Assembly (NCBI GenBank): GCA_900465675.1
Contig: UBJR01000019.1
Location: forward strand, 1-64,000
Source of the DNA: Hyphomicrobiales bacterium
Lineage (GTDB): Bacteria > Pseudomonadota > Alphaproteobacteria > Rhizobiales > Rhizobiaceae
DNA length: 64,000 nt
Direction: 5' to 3'
Positions 61,143 to 64,000 of this stretch are shown here, piece after piece. The notes beneath the pieces are model-generated. The model was not told where the DNA came from and made no database searches. It saw only the letters and a list, made by a program, of their open reading frames with translations. Both the position numbers and the translations under genes were made by a program. The first letter of the stretch is position 1. Every line of letters begins with the position of its first letter.

Positions 61143-62336
61143 CTAATGGCCGCCACCCGAGGCGCCGTCGGCATAGCGCGCCAATCTCGAGAAGATCAGA
61201 ACGACAACCAGAAGGGCCGGCAGCGCCATGAACACCGTCGAGAAGCCGATATGCTCGGCGACGAAACCGATTGCCGAAGGCGCAACCAGCATCCCTGAAT
61301 AGCCCATGGTCGTCACCACCGAGATGCCGATTCCGGGTCTCAGGCCTGGCACGTTGCCGGCCGCCGAAAAGGCGATCGGCACCATGTTGGAAATGCCGAT
61401 ACCGCAGAAGGCGAAGCCGACGATCGCAAGCTCCGCAGTCGGGGCAAGGGCGGCAATTAGCATGCCGACGATCGCAAACAGCGTGCAGACACGCAGCGTC
61501 ATCACGCCGCCGAACCTGTCGCGCACCATATCGCCGGCAAAGCGCATGATCGCCATGGTCAGCGAGAAGGCAGCGAAACCGAAGCCCGACAGAGCGACGG
61601 ATGCTCCCATTTCCTGGCGCAGATACAGTGCGCCCCAATCCAGCACCGCGCCTTCCGGCACCATGGAGAACAGCGCCATCAAGCCGAGAAGCCATGGCAG
61701 CGGCACCATCGGCAGGCGGGTCTTTTCCTTCTTCTCGTCCGGATGCGGCGGGTCCGAAAGCATCATCGGCCATGCAACGGCAAGAAAGGCGGCGGCAAGC
61801 ACCGTCGCAAGCCCGGCGTGACCGAGCACGCCGATCTTGGAAATCAGCAATCCGCCGAGCCCGGAACCGATCAACCCGCCAAGACTCCAGAAAGCGTGGC
61901 AGGACGACATGATCGCCCGGCGCATCGACTTCTCGACAACTACCGCATTGGCATTCATGGCAACGTCCATGGCGCCGACGAAGCCGCCGAAGAGGAAGAG
62001 CGCAATGCTGCCGGTGATGACATTCGGCGCAACGGTCAGCGCCAGAAGGATCGGCAGCAGGCAGATGGCCGTCGCCAGCGAGACGACGCGCGAGCCATGC
62101 TTTGCGATCTTCGCACCGGCAATCGGCATCATCGTCAGGGAGCCAACGCCGAAGACCAGGATCATCAGACCGAGCTCGAATTTGCTGATGCCGAGCCTTT
62201 CGGCAAATTCCGGAATTTTCGGTGCCCAGCAGCCGACCAGAAAGCCGTTCATCAGAAACAGCAGCGAAACCGCGACCCGGCTCTTCGGCATGAATCCGCG
62301 CTGCACGCCCGGCATCGCATGTAGTTGATTATCCAT
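61143..62336 (-). CDS. MFS transporter
   Basis: This 397-residue inner-membrane protein has about 12 helices of the major facilitator fold. It starts after a short tail with 'VSLLFLMNGFLVGCWAPKIP' and has 'GAMDVAMNANAVVVEKSMRR' in the first half, recalling FucP/YbjJ-type carriers. It lies 49 bases after a DeoR regulator on the same strand, which hints at a sugar or nucleoside substrate; that is not shown. Confidence 0.83.
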   Translation of the reverse strand: MDNQLHAMPGVQRGFMPKSRVAVSLLFLMNGFLVGCWAPKIPEFAERLGISKFELGLMILVFGVGSLTMMPIAGAKIAKHGSRVVSLATAICLLPILLALTVAPNVITGSIALFLFGGFVGAMDVAMNANAVVVEKSMRRAIMSSCHAFWSLGGLIGSGLGGLLISKIGVLGHAGLATVLAAAFLAVAWPMMLSDPPHPDEKKEKTRLPMVPLPWLLGLMALFSMVPEGAVLDWGALYLRQEMGASVALSGFGFAAFSLTMAIMRFAGDMVRDRFGGVMTLRVCTLFAIVGMLIAALAPTAELAIVGFAFCGIGISNMVPIAFSAAGNVPGLRPGIGISVVTTMGYSGMLVAPSAIGFVAEHIGFSTVFMALPALLVVVLIFSRLARYADGASGGGH

Positions 62337-62385
62337 TGTCCCGTCTCATTCATCACCGCCTGCCTCTTTGGCAGGTCATTTCAAT

Positions 62386-63168
62386 TCAATTCGCCGCCGC
62401 GGCCTGCACCGTGCGGCACCCCCGCTCGCGATAGGCCGCGAGCAATGTTTCATCGGCGTCATGCTCGACCACGAGGCATTCGCAATGCGCCACCGGCAGC
62501 ACGCTATGGGGTGCTGCCGTGCCGAATTTCTCCGATGTCGCGGCAACCAGAACCTGGCGGCTCTTGGAGGCTGCGAACCGCTTGAACTCGGCGTCCTCGA
62601 AGCCGAAGGTCGTGACTCCGGCTTCCAGATCGACGCCGCAAGCACCGAGCACGCACAGATCCGGAGACAATTGCTCCATGTCGCGCAGCGCCTTGGCACC
62701 GAGCGCGCCGCCGACCTGCCGGTCGATCAGCCCGCCGATAAGGATGACGTTGATACCCGTCTTGTCGAGCAGCGCTGCGGCAATGGCCGGCGCATTGGTG
62801 GCTGCCGTCAGCAGCATCTCCTGAGGAAGGGCGTTGGCGATCGCGAGATTGGTGCTGCCAGCGTCAAAGAAAACGGTCGATCCCGCCTTGATCTGCGAGA
62901 CTGCCGCTTGTGCCAGCGACTGCTTGCGCTCGAAGGCGACGCTCATCCGCTGCTTCAGACTGCCGCCCGCCGGCGAAATCGGCAAAGCGCCGCCATAGAC
63001 GCGCTCGCAAAGTCCAGCCGCCGCCATCTCGCGAAGATCGCGGCGAACAGTATCTTCGGATACGCCAAATTCGGCGGCAAGCTCCGCTGCCAGCACGCGG
63101 CCATGCGTCTGCAGCTTCAGCGAGATGATGCCTTGCCGCTCCCGCAGCAACATTTCGTTCACATTCAT
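62386..63168 (-). CDS. DeoR-family transcriptional regulator
   Basis: This 260-residue repressor has a DeoR helix-turn-helix ('AAEFGVSEDTVRRDLREMAA') and a sugar-phosphate-sensing domain ('TVFFDAGSTNLAIANALPQE'). It precedes the MFS gene and is divergent from an amino-acid-binding protein gene. ATG 63168 is chosen; the frame opens at 63276 but the extra part looks non-coding. Effector unknown. Confidence 0.86.
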   Translation of the reverse strand: MNVNEMLLRERQGIISLKLQTHGRVLAAELAAEFGVSEDTVRRDLREMAAAGLCERVYGGALPISPAGGSLKQRMSVAFERKQSLAQAAVSQIKAGSTVFFDAGSTNLAIANALPQEMLLTAATNAPAIAAALLDKTGINVILIGGLIDRQVGGALGAKALRDMEQLSPDLCVLGACGVDLEAGVTTFGFEDAEFKRFAASKSRQVLVAATSEKFGTAAPHSVLPVAHCECLVVEHDADETLLAAYRERGCRTVQAAAAN

Positions 63169-63409
63169 CCTCGATCCCGACACGAACAGGCACAAACAAA
63201 CACAAACGTGCATAAACATATAATCGCATGCATGCAATGGGGTCATCGGCACACGTTTATTGACGCCCTGAAACAAGCCGCGCTAAAAGTGCGGCAAATG
63301 AGAAAAATATTCGCAGTTGCCGATTTTCTTTGCAGTTTTCTACGCTTCGCACCGCCTTGTTTTCTGCGATCAATGCGGCATTGAATTTCCTCCTTTACGG
63401 AACAGAAAA
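63169..63409. promoter_or_regulatory. Divergent promoter region of deoR-type and binding-protein genes
   Basis: This 241-bp stretch has AAAC-rich repeats at about 63187-63216 (ACAAAC, ACAAAC, ATAAAC), possibly DeoR half sites, and an AT-rich part next to the binding-protein gene. No firm consensus. Confidence 0.35.
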
Positions 63410-64000
63410 ATGAAAATCCTGAAGACCATCGCCACCGCAGCCCTGATCTCCGCCGCAGCCTTTGCTGCTCATGCTGGCGAAAACCTCGCCGCCATCAAGT
63501 CCGCGGGCGTTCTCAAGATCGGCACGGAAGGCACCTACGCGCCCTTCACCTATCACGATGACAGCAACAAGCTCGTTGGCTTCGACGTCGAGATCGGCGA
63601 AGCCGTCGCCGCCAAGCTCGGCGTCAAGGCCGAGTTCGTCGAAGGCAAGTGGGACGGCCTGATCGCCGGTATCGACGCGAAGCGTTACGACACCGTCATC
63701 AACCAGGTCGGCATCACCGATGCGCGCAAGCAGAAGTACGACTTCTCCGAGCCCTACATTGCCTCGAAGGCCGTTCTGATCGCCCGCACCGACGACGACA
63801 GCATCAAGTCCTTCGCCGATCTGAAGGGCAAGAAGGCCGCTCAGTCCCTGACCAGCAACTTCGGCAAGCTTGCCGAGCAGTCGGGCGCCGAGCTCGTCGG
63901 CACCGATGGTTTCGACCAGTCGATCCAGCTCGTGCTGACGAAGCGTGCAGACGCAACCGTCAACGACAGCCTCTCCTTCCTCGACTTCAAGAAGCACAAG
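63410..64000 (+). CDS. Family 3 amino acid-binding periplasmic protein (3' end outside window)
   Basis: The frame runs from ATG 63410 to the window edge, 197 codons without stop. The signal peptide is about residues 1-22 (MKILKTIATAALISAAAFAA...). The family 3 solute-binding pattern follows: 'LKIGTEGTYAPFTYHDD', 'GFDVEIGEAVAAKLG' and 'DFSEPYIASKAVLIA', closest in type to cystine-binding FliY/TcyA proteins. The permease and ATPase would be expected just downstream, outside the window. Confidence 0.9.
   Translation, partial: MKILKTIATAALISAAAFAAHAGENLAAIKSAGVLKIGTEGTYAPFTYHDDSNKLVGFDVEIGEAVAAKLGVKAEFVEGKWDGLIAGIDAKRYDTVINQVGITDARKQKYDFSEPYIASKAVLIARTDDDSIKSFADLKGKKAAQSLTSNFGKLAEQSGAELVGTDGFDQSIQLVLTKRADATVNDSLSFLDFKKHK

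Noticed and set aside
1..64000. tRNA, rRNA, CRISPR, insertion sequences or prophage genes
   Set aside because: Nothing with the right length, repeats or protein families was seen by reading; a dedicated scan was not possible.

Overview
The window looks like chromosomal DNA of an alphaproteobacterium of the Rhizobiaceae (Rhizobium/Agrobacterium type). Supporting signs are: high-GC coding sequence; an Irr-box-like iron motif; a SAM-II riboswitch in front of metA; GGAAC-N16-CGTT promoters of the EcfG/RpoE2 general stress response; PHB genes divergent from a PhaR regulator; CarD, RpoH and 7Fe ferredoxin in a row; and an amino acid:[carrier protein] ligase cluster of the kind known from Bradyrhizobium and Agrobacterium. 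I saw no tRNA, rRNA, CRISPR array, insertion sequence or phage gene. Nearly all DNA is occupied by ordinary metabolic genes.

Layout. 1-767: 3' end of a glucoamylase-like gene. 764-4697: ferric iron ABC transporter (fbpABC) with a probable Irr box. 4693-10016: D-lysine/L-pipecolate catabolism (dpkA-like, amaB, amaA) with a LysR regulator and a stand-alone Lrp-type ligand-binding protein. 10138-21679: the most unusual block. A carrier protein, acyl-CoA dehydrogenase, amino acid:[carrier protein] ligase and DUF1839 protein run in one direction into a GH2 glycosidase, a glycosyltransferase and a giant flippase fused to two alpha/beta-hydrolase domains; a second glycosyltransferase converges on it. 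21936-24818: epmB, epmA and divergent efp (EF-P and its lysylation enzymes). 24822-28537: N-acetylglucosamine operon with GntR regulator and operator repeats. 28558-30838: galM and metA, the latter under a SAM-II riboswitch plus terminator.

30991-36615: a BacA/YddA-like exporter whose nucleotide-binding domain has lost its key residues, a secreted protein, an ABC-F ATPase, thiamine pyrophosphokinase and a MarR regulator. 36675-41840: divergent DHA2 efflux pump, then a TPP riboswitch and thiBPQ. 42120-49927: M48 lipoprotein protease, rpoH with a stress promoter and a possible small RNA upstream, carD, fdxA, an S4 RNA-binding protein and a Suv3-like RNA helicase. 49928-50656: a gene-free stretch with 11 GANTC sites in 282 bp, a 48-bp imperfect direct repeat and two EcfG-type promoters leading to two small envelope proteins. 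51235-54013: phaB, phaA and divergent phaR. 54039-64000: rpmF, GST, mtgA, a polyprenyl synthase, a DoxX/cupin/TetR unit, LysE exporter, ispG, MFS/DeoR pair and the 5' part of an amino-acid-binding protein gene.

The best candidate for an undescribed system is 11304-21679. There an aminoacylated carrier protein pathway appears genetically joined to glycan synthesis, trimming and membrane flipping. The product is unknown and the link is inferred from gene order and tight spacing.
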